Of a stretch of 64,000 nt of DNA, positions 1 to 10,223 are shown piece after piece. The position numbers were made by a program, and so were the translations under genes. Source of the DNA: Gnetum montanum (Eukaryota; Streptophyta; Gnetopsida; Gnetales; Gnetaceae). The DNA lies in the NCBI GenBank assembly GCA_015680685.1, contig MNCI01035006.1:582519-646518 (forward strand), given 5' to 3'. The number at the start of each line of letters is the position of its first letter. Within the stretch, counting starts at the first letter, position 1. Under the pieces are notes generated by a model that did no database searches, was not told the DNA's origin, and saw only the letters and a program-made list of their open reading frames with translations.

Positions 1-278
1 GGGCAGACACGGGAAAAAATCTAACTCTGGAGGGATCAAACTGCTAGAGCTTCGCTACTCTAAAACTAGGATCCTAAAACTGGGAAAGCTGCCTCTTATT
101 TATAGATATGGCAGTGCACTATGATATCGTGTACGCGATATCGCGGGGGATGCGATATCGCGTCGGCTGCGATATCGCTGCTACTGATACAATAGGGCTA
201 TGATATCATGACAACTAATACAACAGGGCTGTGATATCATGGCTGCGATATCACAGCCAGCAAATTCATGACTCATCA
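1..278 (-). mobile_element. Partial LTR of an Athila-like element (GATATC family)
   Basis: Read on the minus strand, an LTR begins at 278 with TGATGAGTCATGAATT, closely resembling the LTR start of E1 (TGATGAATCATAATTT). It then carries a cluster of GATATC palindromes (252 to 123) and a TATAAATA box (104-97), the same order as in E1. The LTR continues off the left edge of the window, so its length and target duplication cannot be checked. No purine tract abuts position 279, so this is the 5' end of a 5' LTR or of a solo LTR. It sits just upstream of a copia primer-binding site, so it was probably inserted into the copia 5' LTR. Confidence 0.75.
97..252 (-). promoter_or_regulatory. U3 palindrome cluster and TATA box
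   Basis: Seven GATATC hexamers start at 123, 137, 154, 171, 202, 233 and 247, several extended to CGATATCG. Spacings are 14, 17, 17, 31, 31 and 14 bases. A TATAAATA box lies at 104-97 on the minus strand, directly downstream of the cluster in LTR orientation. The role as U3 enhancer and core promoter is inferred from position. Confidence 0.6.
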
Positions 279-303
279 ATTACATTACTTCATAGTGAAG
301 ATA

Positions 304-315
304 TGGTATCAAATT
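304..315 (+). other. Copia primer-binding site (initiator tRNA-Met type)
   Basis: TGGTATCAAATT matches the first eight bases of the usual plant copia primer site TGGTATCAGAGC, which is complementary to the 3' end of initiator tRNA-Met. It lies about 100 bases before the gag start. Confidence 0.6.
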
Positions 316-410
316 ACTTTGAAGTATATAATCTAGTACTTTTTTTAGTAGATCTGATTATTTTGTCTTCATTTTTTTTCTAATGGATGTGATTTCTCTA
401 GAATTCTTCT

Positions 411-916
411 ATGGAGGATTCTATATTATCTCTAACTTCTTCAACCAATGTTGAAAATATGGCTTCTTTTATTAATGCAAAAAATTTTGTTGATTCTCAA
501 AATGTAGATTTATAAGCTAGTAAGAAAAAAGTTGTGACACCTTCTTCTAGTGATGTTGATGAAAAAAAGATTCTTGATTTTGTTTCTTTTGATGATGTAT
601 ATGAATCATTGGTTACTAATCTTTCTATGTAGTATGTATTTATTCAAATTTTGGATTATCTACCTTATAATCAAACTTTTTTTTACAGTTAAATGATGTG
701 ATAAAAAACATGATATCCAAGTCTTTTATACTAGACATTATTTTCATTTTTTTCATACTTGTTTAGTTAGGTAATGCTTTGATTTCTAAGGTGTGTTGCT
801 TATTTTAAGAATACCAAAGTATTGAAACTCTAAGAAGCATGGTCACTTGAACAAAGATTGCAAATTTTTAAAGAAAAAGAAGAAAGATATTAAATCTAGT
901 TCTTCTAAGAAAGATG
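411..916 (+). pseudogene. Copia gag pseudogene with degenerate CCHC zinc knuckle
   Basis: An ATG at 411 opens a frame with several stops. The region ends in a recognisable zinc knuckle at 820-861. The frame there reads Y-*-N-S-K-K-H-G-H-L-N-K-D-C, where the family has CX2CX4HX4C. Both leading Cys codons are lost (to TAT and TCT) and the aromatic position is a TGA stop. A Lys-rich tail follows, then the E3 insertion point. Gag proteins of this type form the cytoplasmic particle and bind RNA. This copy cannot encode a functional one. Confidence 0.7.
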
Positions 917-921
917 CTAAT

Positions 922-1780
922 TGATGAGTAGTGGGTATTCCAGACACCCAATCATTTGAATCACTAGCATGTATGTGTGATCTAGTTGAACTCTGTAGAC
1001 TACATTTTACCTAAGTGGCCTATATCCTTAGATGGTGAAAGGCATAATTTGCTAATTGCTATCTTTCCAATCAACATTTGTATTAATTTGTTATGGTTAA
1101 GTGTGATTGAGGTGTAGGATATTCATTTTTATAATCTTTTATTATTTTTTATATGCCAAATGATTAAATAAATGAAGGTTTAATATTTAAATTAACTAAT
1201 TCACTAACTAGACTATCCTAAATGTAGAACATCTTTTCTCACTTTCCATACACATCCTGAATGTATATTAACACTGTTGGATTACCAAGTGTTTGCTACT
1301 AGGCATACCAAGTATCCACTGTTGGGACTACCAAGTGTTAATATATTATGCTCGAAGTGGTCATACTCACATTAATTAAAAATTATAATATTAAATGCTT
1401 AATAATGAGAAAGTAAATTGCTAGAAAGTAGAGTTAAAATAATTTGAATGCTACGATGGATGAAAGAAATCTTAATTTTATTGCTGTTCATGCAACTATG
1501 TCGAGGTACATATTACACTTGAATAAAATGACATACAATCAATTTAATCCATGCTACGAGCACTTAGACGAAAAAGTTTACTAACTTCTATGAAAAGAAA
1601 CTGTAAGAGTTTGACTAAGGTAATGATCAAATGATGTCATAAATGTGATAGGTATGTGTAGTTATATAGGTAATGACTAGATTAGCATCAACATACATGT
1701 GCCAATGCATCCTGAGATACATTGATGGGGTTGCATTCAAAGGTGTGCATTGATGCAGTCACCTTATTCACATTTCATCA
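922..1780 (-). repeat. E3 3' LTR
   Basis: The minus-strand LTR runs from TGATGAAATGTGAATAAGG (1780) to ACTACTCATCA (922). A TATA-like box lies at 1661-1668 and U3 holds CATTGATG-type palindromes between about 1690 and 1765. The copy is clearly homologous to 22701-23577 but strongly diverged, so the insertion is old. Confidence 0.9.
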
Positions 1781-1790
1781 TACCTCCACG
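1781..1790 (-). other. E3 polypurine tract
   Basis: On the minus strand the sequence immediately before the 3' LTR reads AGTCAGTCGTGGAGGTA. It matches the CATGGGGGTA tract at the same position in E1 and E2. It would prime plus-strand DNA synthesis. Confidence 0.7.
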
Positions 1791-2049
1791 ACTGACTAAA
1801 AGTCCATTCTCGAGTGAACAAAAATGGGATTGAGTTTCTTATGAAATTTGGAAAAGTATAGAATTTTATTAACTTACTAACTAGTTAACTAATTGACTCT
1901 AAGTATCACATTTACAAAAAGGATTATATAGTTTACAAAAAGAATACAAGACTTATTATTACAAAATTTAGTAGGTGCTTGGTTGAATGATGGTGGATGA
2001 AATGAAATCTTTGCATTGTGCTTGGAGGTGAAGGATATTATAGCATGAA

Positions 2050-4836
2050 GGATCCATCATCATGTCTTGATCCTATTGGTGGTTAAGGCTATTTTGCTGC
2101 TACTACTAGGAATTTGAAGGCATCTAGAAATACCTTCATTTTCTCTTCTTTGCTTCATGGGTCATAGATGATCAAGGTTGCATCACCTAGATGAGTTGAT
2201 GATGGAATATTCCATAGGAATGGTAGTAAAAGGAGAATTTTCTTCATGTTGATGAAACAAGGAGTGAATTATTTACATTCTACATTGAACATTTTGATAA
2301 GGTTCTACAACTCCTAGTAGTCATTTATTCTTCTAGCCAAGTTTTCAACAATAGATCATTAATCTATGAATTTGCTTTTGAGGCCTTGAAGCTTTGCATT
2401 GGCTACTTCCAACTTTTGTTTATTTTTCTTATGAAGCTTAAAATTTGCCTTATAAAAGAGGTAAGAGTTGGCCATATACTTCTCCAATTCGTTCTTGGGC
2501 CTCTATGCAGTTAGCATTATCAATTTTGTGTATTGAAGGATGGCTAGTTCATATACTCTATCATTTCATCAATTTTCAACTCCTTTAGATGGATCTTTGC
2601 TTTATTATAGGCATTAAGACCATCAAAGATGGGTTGCCATACATCATCTCTTTGTTGGAGTTGCTAGAGAGCTTTATTTACCTTTAACTTCATCAAATTA
2701 ATTTCTTTCTTATTAATGTCCTTGAGCATCTAAACTTGGTCCCTATAATAATTTTTGACTCATTCAAAATTTAGGGCCTTATTATTATAGATGATGAGCT
2801 TTATTGCTATCTTCTAGTGGAGGGCATGAACCTCCTCCATCAAGAGATTTTTATTTTCAGCAGTCAACCTCCTCAATTATAAGTTCATCTTGGCAAGCTG
2901 TCCCTGCAATTGGAAAATATACTTTACCATTTGATGTTTTTATTACCTAGCATTCTATAGGTGGTGGTTATTATGGGTTACTAGCAGGTTTTCTTTGTGA
3001 ACTTGATGAAGGTCATGGTTAGTGTTATTTTTCATTGCTTCTAATAGTGATGCATTGAAGATCGCCATCTCATTCACATTCTTAGCCTCTTGGTATTTCT
3101 ATTGAAGCAGTTGAAAAGCTTCATCCCTTATAAGTTCTAGCCTAAGAATGACATGATCAGAGAGATGGTTTCTAAGTTTTGCAACTTTAGTGTCCAACTA
3201 TTTATTGCTAGTAGTGGCCTCCTCGAGTTATGCATTGGCTAGTTAATAACTTGTCCCTTGTCTCTAATAGCTATGACTAGGTTGTTGATATATTTTCCAA
3301 GAGATCAAAGATCTCCAGAAGTAATTGCTTGGCTTCCACTAGTTATTCTAACACTTCCTCATGTTGGGTGGTGCTTATCCTTCTACTCTTTACTCCTATT
3401 GATAGAAGTACATCTTCCATAGTAGAAATATCAGGAACAAATGTAGTAGGAGCATTCAAAGCTTCTCCAATGTAATTAAACACCACCTCCATCATTGTCT
3501 CTTGATCCTTATGTGGCATGACAAGGACCATCACTCCTTTTTCTTCGTAAAACATCACACAGAAGGTTGTCGCATTCCCAAAAGTTTTGGGAAATGCTTG
3601 TCTTAGAATGGATTTAGTGACTTCTCTAGAACTTGGGTTGAAGTGGATATGTGCTTGGTTCCTTTGTGTTAAGAACAATGATACCATTTCACTATCCACC
3701 TAGGTTATGGGTCTTATGACATCATTTAGGTGACTCATGGTTGGACGTTAGAATGAGGATTTCCTACTACCTTCAGAGGCTTACTATTGTTATAGATGCT
3801 GCTCTATAAGCTTTCTTATCTTTCTATAGCTACCAACATTTTCAATGTTATCTTTAGTGCTACAAGTTGTTGTGGTGGTTGCTCCTCCTCTTAAAGTTTT
3901 TTAGGAGATTTATTTTTTCATCATCTCCTGCTAGGATGTGGTAAGAGCCATATAGACTATATCATTTGAGTAGTAGGCTATGCCTTTCTTTTTGCAAATT
4001 TTTTTGATTAATCATGGAAAGGGGAGTATCTTCCTACCCTTCTTATTTTTCTTGAAATTTTTTTCAATCTCCAAGAAAATGAGTTATGTAGGTTGATTGG
4101 GGATTTCTTACTTAGAATTATGCATGCTCGAGCAGAGAAGGCTATGACCTTGTGTGACTCATTATTAGATTGAGGTGATAGGACATGATTTTAAAGTATG
4201 CACATTTTGCCTTGGTGAGGGCATCATACTCCTTGCAATCCATTCCATAGCATTGATAAACCCACTCATTTTTAGCCTTTGGGTCTACTTGGATGAATAT
4301 CTCTACCAATTTTGCAATAGTATTAGGCAAACTAGGAGCTTCTCGTATGGCCTCAACCAAGTAGGAGATTGCGATATTGAAATCTCCTTGTTGGTTGTTC
4401 TAGAGGAGGTAGGTTTTCCCCATGTACCATTATCTACTATTAGAGAAAATGAACCATAGTGGAGACCCTTGAAGTTATGTTCGAACCTAGGTGTAAGCTC
4501 CAAGAATGACACAATGTTTAGCTCCTACAAGATGGAGCTCTAAACTTCCTTAGTCTAGATTGTTTCTAGGTAGGCTTTTATATGTGTGACCTCAAAATCA
4601 GGTCTTAGTCTTGGGCCTTCATCCTACTTAGATTAGTAAGTCTCTACTATAGGAATCTATTAGATATATTCCACCTTAGGCTCCTCCCATATAGGATCAG
4701 TAGCATGAGTAGCTTCAACTACTTACTCATGGGGTTGTTGTTATTGCTGTTATTATTTCTAGGCCCTTCCCCCTTATGGTCACTTTTCCCTAGGCTATGA
4801 TGGTCCTCCTGCTTATAGTCCTCTCTTGGGTGCCAT
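2050..4836 (-). pseudogene. E3 third ORF (Athila-type ORF with coiled coil), decayed
   Basis: The start ATG at 4836 reads MAPKRG, as in E1. The N-terminal part (about 4360-4140) resembles the domain shared with E1 and E2. The central part at 3699-3343 is still open for 118 codons and aligns with the E1 segment at 11248-11649, including the ending EHEDVL/QHEEVL. The remainder to about 2050 is a coiled-coil-like, Glu/Lys-rich region with many stops. Near 2240-2180 it carries the counterpart of the E1/E2 motif PCPWEV/PCPWDV. Its position after pol is where Athila elements carry an envelope-like ORF, but I see no signal peptide or clear membrane segment. Function unknown. Confidence 0.7.
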
Positions 4837-5159
4837 CTGCAATCATAAACATAACCTAGGATTAGTTCTTAGGCATAACCTTTTGATTCTTTTGGATATC
4901 TTTATTTGTTAAAATGAGTTATGTTTATTCGTTAGACATTGGAATTTCATTGTTAAGTCATTATTGAGTGATCACAAGGTTATGATATTAGTTTATTAAT
5001 ATTTTATTCATGTTTTAATGGAGGTTGATTATTGATATTATCTCTTATGATCATTAATTTAATATTATTTTAATATCTTATTCATGGAGAGTTAGAACAA
5101 TTTTTGAAATTCTTTTTGTGAAACCCTAGTGTTTAATGCTCCCACGACATAAAGCATAC
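4837..5159 (-). other. Leader of the E3 third ORF, split by E1
   Basis: AT-rich non-coding stretch between the ORF start and the E1 insertion. It continues at 13998 on the far side of E1 up to the E3 internal promoter-like module. E1 therefore landed between that module and the ORF it may serve. No other feature seen. Confidence 0.6.
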
Positions 5160-5164
5160 CTTTG
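5160..5164. repeat. Target site duplication of E1 (left)
   Basis: CTTTG here is repeated exactly at 13993-13997, directly outside the E1 LTR ends. Confidence 0.9.
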
Positions 5165-6020
5165 TGATGAATCATAATTTAGTAGGCTCCGATATCAGAC
5201 CCACGATATCGGGTACGCGATATTGCTACCTAAGAAGCGATATTGGATACATGATATTGTGACTCCTGTGCAGGCCTATAAATACACATGTAGGTGGAAG
5301 GAGTTAGTAAATCAGTCAGTAGTTATAGCTAGAAGTTAGTTTTTATTTTTAGTTCTTCTCAACCCTTTCTCCCAATGCATGCCCGCAGTGTGATGATTGT
5401 AATTGTACGACACCTTTATTTGAGTGTGATGTACTTGGACACACACATGATTGGAAATAAAGATCGAGATTACTTCATCATTGCACCATTTACTTAGTTT
5501 AATTATTTAATTACTTTCTTAATTAATACTTCTCTATCCTCAACTCCTATTAAACATAGAATGAGTATGACTTAATCACGAGCATTTAAGTGTGACTACT
5601 TGGTAACTTAGTAGCCTACCTAGGATCTACGCTTGGTAATCCTAGTAGTAGTTATGCATGAGGTATAAGATGTGTATGGATGATAAAGGAATGGATGCTC
5701 ATTGCACTTAGGCTAGTTTAGAAGCTCTTCTTCCATGTCCTATTAGCTTAGCTCTCTCCCCCTTTTCCTCCTAGCTTAATTAAAGTGATTTTCCATTGCC
5801 TCTAGGAGTAGCACTAGGTTAGAAACCACATCATACGCCTCACTCTGGACTAAACCATACATGATAAAGCATATACTAGTCTAGGTGGGAAGACAACAAA
5901 CTATGATCAATGAGTAACTATTTAGATACCACAACTAGCCCGTCTGTGGAGTTTAACCGGATCATGCATGAAACACTCGTATTCGTATGGTTGAGTGTAG
6001 GGGTACCTTGCCACTCATCA
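5165..6020 (+). repeat. E1 5' LTR
   Basis: 856 bases, TG...CA. U3 has GATATC-type palindromes (about 5190-5260) ending 15-20 bases before a TATAAATA box at 5277-5284. A conserved block with a TTTATTTGAGTG stretch and AATAAAG polyadenylation-like signal follows near 5410-5465. U5 holds repeats of the type CTTGGTAATCCTAGTAG. The end TGTAGGGGTACC...CATCA is shared with E2. Confidence 0.92.
5190..5284 (+). promoter_or_regulatory. E1 LTR promoter: GATATC palindromes and TATA box
   Basis: Palindromic GATATC/GATATT units with GGGTACGCGATATT between them precede CCTATAAATACAC. The right LTR shows the same order ending in TATAAATA at 13249-13256. Confidence 0.65.
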
Positions 6021-6040
6021 TTGGCACCAGTGCTGGGGAC
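6021..6040 (+). other. E1 primer-binding site (tRNA-Asp type)
   Basis: TTGGCACCAGTGCTGGGGAC directly follows the LTR. It matches the complement of the tRNA-Asp 3' end (TGGCGCCGTTGCCGGGGA) at most positions. A tRNA-Asp primer is typical of Athila elements. Confidence 0.8.
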
Positions 6041-6157
6041 GGTGCTAGTTATCTAGATTAGTTATATGATACAAGATCGCTGTAACAAGTATTAACTATA
6101 TATTATTTAGAAAAGAAATTAAATTAAATTCAATTAAGTTACACCTGATTCACAACA

Positions 6158-8192
6158 ATGTCTCTCTCACAAGACTATGATAACGCAACAACTAGTAAGG
6201 TAATTCATTGGAGAACCAATGAATTATATAATGATGAAGATGAAATTTGGAGTACCCAATCTAATGTAGGGGTCTCCTATGAGCATAAATGCAAACAACA
6301 TCATCCCAACTCATAAATGCATAACATACCTAGTGATGATGAACCCCTACTAGCCACTACAAGCCTAACGCAAATACAAGAGGCTATTTGAATATCCCGC
6401 AAGCATCGTAAGAAAAGTTGTCTAACCAGGCTTGACTTAAACAACTTTCCTAAGTTTTCAGGAGGCTACAATTTAGATCCACAACATCATCTACAAGTCT
6501 TGCATGATGCCTGTGTATGGAATAACATTGATAATGGATGGAAAAAACTTAAGCTCTTTCTTGCAACATTCATTGGCCAAGAAAAAGTATGGTATAGGTT
6601 GTTAAAACCAAAATCAATTCAACATTGGCCAATAATGGTAGAACTATTTAATGAAAGATATCAAACCTATGCGAGAGTGTCAACCTTGAGGAGACAAATC
6701 CAAGAGTGGAAACAAGCACAACATAAACCCTTGGACATGGCCCTAGAAAGATATTATGCACTGTTAAACAACTACCTAGGCCATGGGTTCTCTGAGGAAA
6801 GGCTAATGTACCATATCATAGATGGGATCCATAATGAAACAAGGGAGACCCTAGGGATTTATGCCCAAGGTCAATTATATGAGCTACAAATCCATCAACT
6901 CCAGGAGCTTATTAAGAGGGTAGCAAAAGAAGAAGGAGAAATGGCTAAATGGGAGAATGTTGAAAACTCTCAATGGGACCAAAATCTCAAATTAGCAAAG
7001 GTCCATAACCATAAAGAGGAGAAATCAACCCACCTTGAGGAAGTGCAACCATTTCTATCTTTGCCAATGCAATAAGCACTAGATGAAATCAAGGAAAATA
7101 TTAATAAGATGATAGGATGAGTGCACAGGAAATATGGAGAATATGCTAACAATAGTAGAGGTACAACTATGCTGAATCAAGAAACAAGATAGGACACCAT
7201 GCAACAATCAGAACAAAGGATAGAAGATAATAAGAATAAGAACTCAACTACCAACTTCACATATCAATGCAACGTTTGTTTATATGATCACCCCAAAGGT
7301 CAATGCCCAGTCACATTTACATGAGCATTGGGGAGGAATGTTACATTCATATTTTGTACAAAAATATTGGGTTCAACCATAGTGGCAAAAGCCCCAGTCA
7401 TGGGGGAGTCCATCACCAACCCAACCATATCCTTGGTATGTCTCAACGTCAAATTCTTACTATGTTCAACACCCTATTTCTCCAACAGGATTATCATCCT
7501 CTACTTCACCTCATCATTATCATTCATCGGAATACTATCCACTCATACCCTCTTCGACAAGGTCACCACCTCATGTACCTTACACTTTTCCTCAACAACA
7601 ATATTCTCATCCTTCACCTCCTTTTACATTGCCACCAATTTTACTAGAAGGTTTTGTACCACAGCACCAACCTATGAATGCTACTTGTGCTACTTCTATC
7701 AATAGTAGTGGAAGTACTCAAAAGTGCCCTTTCTTTAGGCATGGACGTAGAAAGAAGCAACACGATGTTGAACCCATTGCATCTTCCAACCCAGCACAAG
7801 TTCAATGCTATGATGCATCCTTCTCCTCTAACTCAACACCTCATGTTACCTTATCAAGGCCACCAATCAATACTCCAACAACTATGTAGCCCAATGAATA
7901 TAACCACAGAGGGGAACACATTGATCCTTGCATGCCATCTTACGGTCAAGGGTGCCATAGTGGGGTAGATCCCTATCCCATGACCCCATCATATAACCTA
8001 CCCCACTATGTTTATTATGGTCAAGTGTGTGAACCCAAATATGGATACATTCCAACCACCACATCAAAAGACACCCAGTGGTTGGGAGATGATCGATCCC
8101 CAACATTTCCAACATGCATGGATCCACACTTTCCATTTATTAATTCTTGCCATGATCAAAGGTTTAGTTATCAGGGATATATCCAATTCTAA
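6158..8192 (+). pseudogene. E1 gag with zinc knuckle and Pro/Ser/Tyr-rich tail
   Basis: The start ATG at 6158 (MSLSQDY) aligns with the gag starts of E2 and E3 (MSSS). The capsid-like part keeps the LTR-retrotransposon gag pattern: FPKFSGG (about 6450), LKLF...F...WY..L (about 6549-6609) and W..L...F...Y, open from about 6390 to 7072. Three stops follow in the same frame (7073 TAA, 7118 TGA, 7190 TAG). Then comes a perfect CX2CX3HX4C knuckle, CNVCLYDHPKGQC, at 7268-7306; the spacing X3 rather than X4 before His is unusual. After a frameshift the tail from 7398 to 8190 is rich in Pro, Ser, Tyr and His with one stop (7887 TAG). Gag would form the particle and package element RNA. Confidence 0.85.
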
Positions 8193-10223
8193 TAAGAAGA
8201 ATTAATAATTATTTTTTCTTTTCTTTAATTTTACACATTTTTTTTTCCAGTTTTTCATTTTTCAACTTGTTGTTTTTATCTGTTTGAGGGTAATCTCATT
8301 GGTAAATAAAATACTCATGTGACCCATTGGTTGAGGTGTTGTTCTATGCTATCAAGTATCATGTAACTAATTATTTGGATAGTGAGCCCATCACATCCAC
8401 CTAGCCATCCTATTAATAAGAAGTTCTTCTTTGGGTACGATGATATTCTTGACATCGTTAAAACTTAAAGTAATTTTGTGCTCATTATGCCTAGGGTGAA
8501 GAATGATGAACTAAGAAGGAATGGCCAAGGTGTGACATCAATGGGACTTGTGGATTCTCTTTGGTGACATCTATGAGAGTTACCATGCAGCTTGGTTGTA
8601 CTAAGATCCTTGTAGATCTAACAAAAAATGGGAGTAAGAGTAATAAAGCCATTCAATTCAGAAAAACAATACTATTCTAGGGGGTCCCACTGGAAAGACA
8701 TGCACCCATGCCTAAAGGTAGGCAGCTTCTTTGGATTAAGCATTCAAAAAAAATGATGAAAAGAAAAAAAAACATAAGAAAGATGTGTGTGCTAAAGCAG
8801 GTAAGCAAAAAGTGACAAAAAGATCAAGACAAGTGTGCCACAACTTTCCAATCACTCCTCCCTTGAACAAAATGCCAAGTGATTATACACCTTGCTATCA
8901 TGATGCTTTTATGATTGTCCATCATTGGATGAAACAATGCGATGTCACTGATTGCAGGAATGGATTTGGTCTTGATTTTGGAGTGACGAGCTAATGAAAC
9001 ATTAATCATGTCCTACACTCAGGATTCATTGTGCCCTGGGTCAGTTACCTCATGTCCTAATCTCTGTAATCCGTTCTACAATTCATCCCATCTTGTTGTT
9101 CAAGAATTTTTGACTTGTGTCTTGTGTGGCATAGAATTCATACCTTATCATGGTGGTATCTACATGTGTGTGTTTTGTGGAACTAGTGTGAATTACATTT
9201 AACCCTTCTAGTACCTACAGACATTTTAAGTTGTGGTTACACAAGGGCATTATAGGTTGGAACCGGCTTTGGGGAGGACCCACTTGCATGAATTTTGTAA
9301 TTTGTACTCGTTACATATCACCATCACATTATTTTATACCCTCCGAGAATTACATTACCAACNTCATCACATTATTTTATACCCTCCGAGAATTACATTA
9401 CCAACATTATCCTTTCCCTCATCATCCTTCTGGTTCAAACGTTCCTCTATATTGAAACATGTTCTTTCTCATCCAATTCATGTATTTCATTGTCAGCTCC
9501 TACACCATTATACTTTTTTGTGCCTTTTGATCTATTTCACATTACCCTGGACCTTTTACACTAACCTCAAGTCCTTCATTTTTGACTTTAGAATTTTAGA
9601 AATTTATCAACTCTTCTAAGTACCCTATTTTCGATAGGTCATGATATTAGGTACCTAATATCGGGTCAGATGCGATATTACGGTCACACTAATGGGTATG
9701 CGATATCACGTCCTAAAAAACTATATTTATGGACCTCACCTATGCACATCAACATTATTTGCAATTTTTCATGCGGGGGGAGTTTTTCAAATTTTCTTCC
9801 ACAAATTGCGAGTTGCACACCTCTTGGTCAAACAACCATAACCTATTTGCTAGCACTCCGATTCTCATTTCAATCGAACCTACCTGAACTCGGAGTATTT
9901 AGCTTAGTCGTGGGGGAAGGGTACACTCCAAATTGCACATAAATTTTTCAAAATTGATCATCGCCCAACAGATACTATAAAGGGTAATTACTTATAAAAA
10001 TGATAAACATGTTGCCAAAAACAATATTATCTCCTCACTTACATAAGGAATTTAAACTTTGAGACCATTGGATGAAATTGGGCCCAATACTAAAAATTTT
10101 GGGGGACATTTTACTAACTGTAAATCACATGAAATAAGAAAATGTATTCATTATGGCAAGCAGTAAGGTATAACTTAACTTTTGTAAGCAACCTTACTAA
10201 TGATTGGACTCATGAAATTACAG
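8193..10223 (+). other. E1 spacer between gag and third ORF
   Basis: Non-coding spacer homologous to E2 39700-41665. Shared landmarks are the T-rich start, the block GAAAGACATGCACCCATGCC (8694; E2 near 40438) and GGGGAGGACCCACTTGCAT (9272; E2 near 40854). It contains a sequencing ambiguity with a duplicated 41-mer (9322-9405) and the internal promoter-like module (9633-9729). The small ORFs here are not conserved in E2. Confidence 0.75.
9633..9729 (+). promoter_or_regulatory. E1 internal U3-like promoter module
   Basis: GATATT/GATATC units at 9644-9712 are followed by TATATTTATGG at 9722-9732, about 500 bases before the third ORF. The stretch GGGTATGCGATATCACG (about 9694) is identical to the right LTR U3 (about 13184), and the next bases CCTAA also match after one difference. 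This is a second copy of the LTR promoter region inside the element. Promoter activity is inferred. Confidence 0.65.

Noticed and set aside
123-252. CRISPR-like array or satellite
   Set aside because: Repeats are only 6-9 bases and spacers are short; the cluster lies at the U3 position of an LTR.
8785-9942. Small ORFs in the E1 spacer as accessory genes
   Set aside because: No counterpart in E2 or E3, no recognisable domain, and part depends on the duplicated 41-mer around the N.
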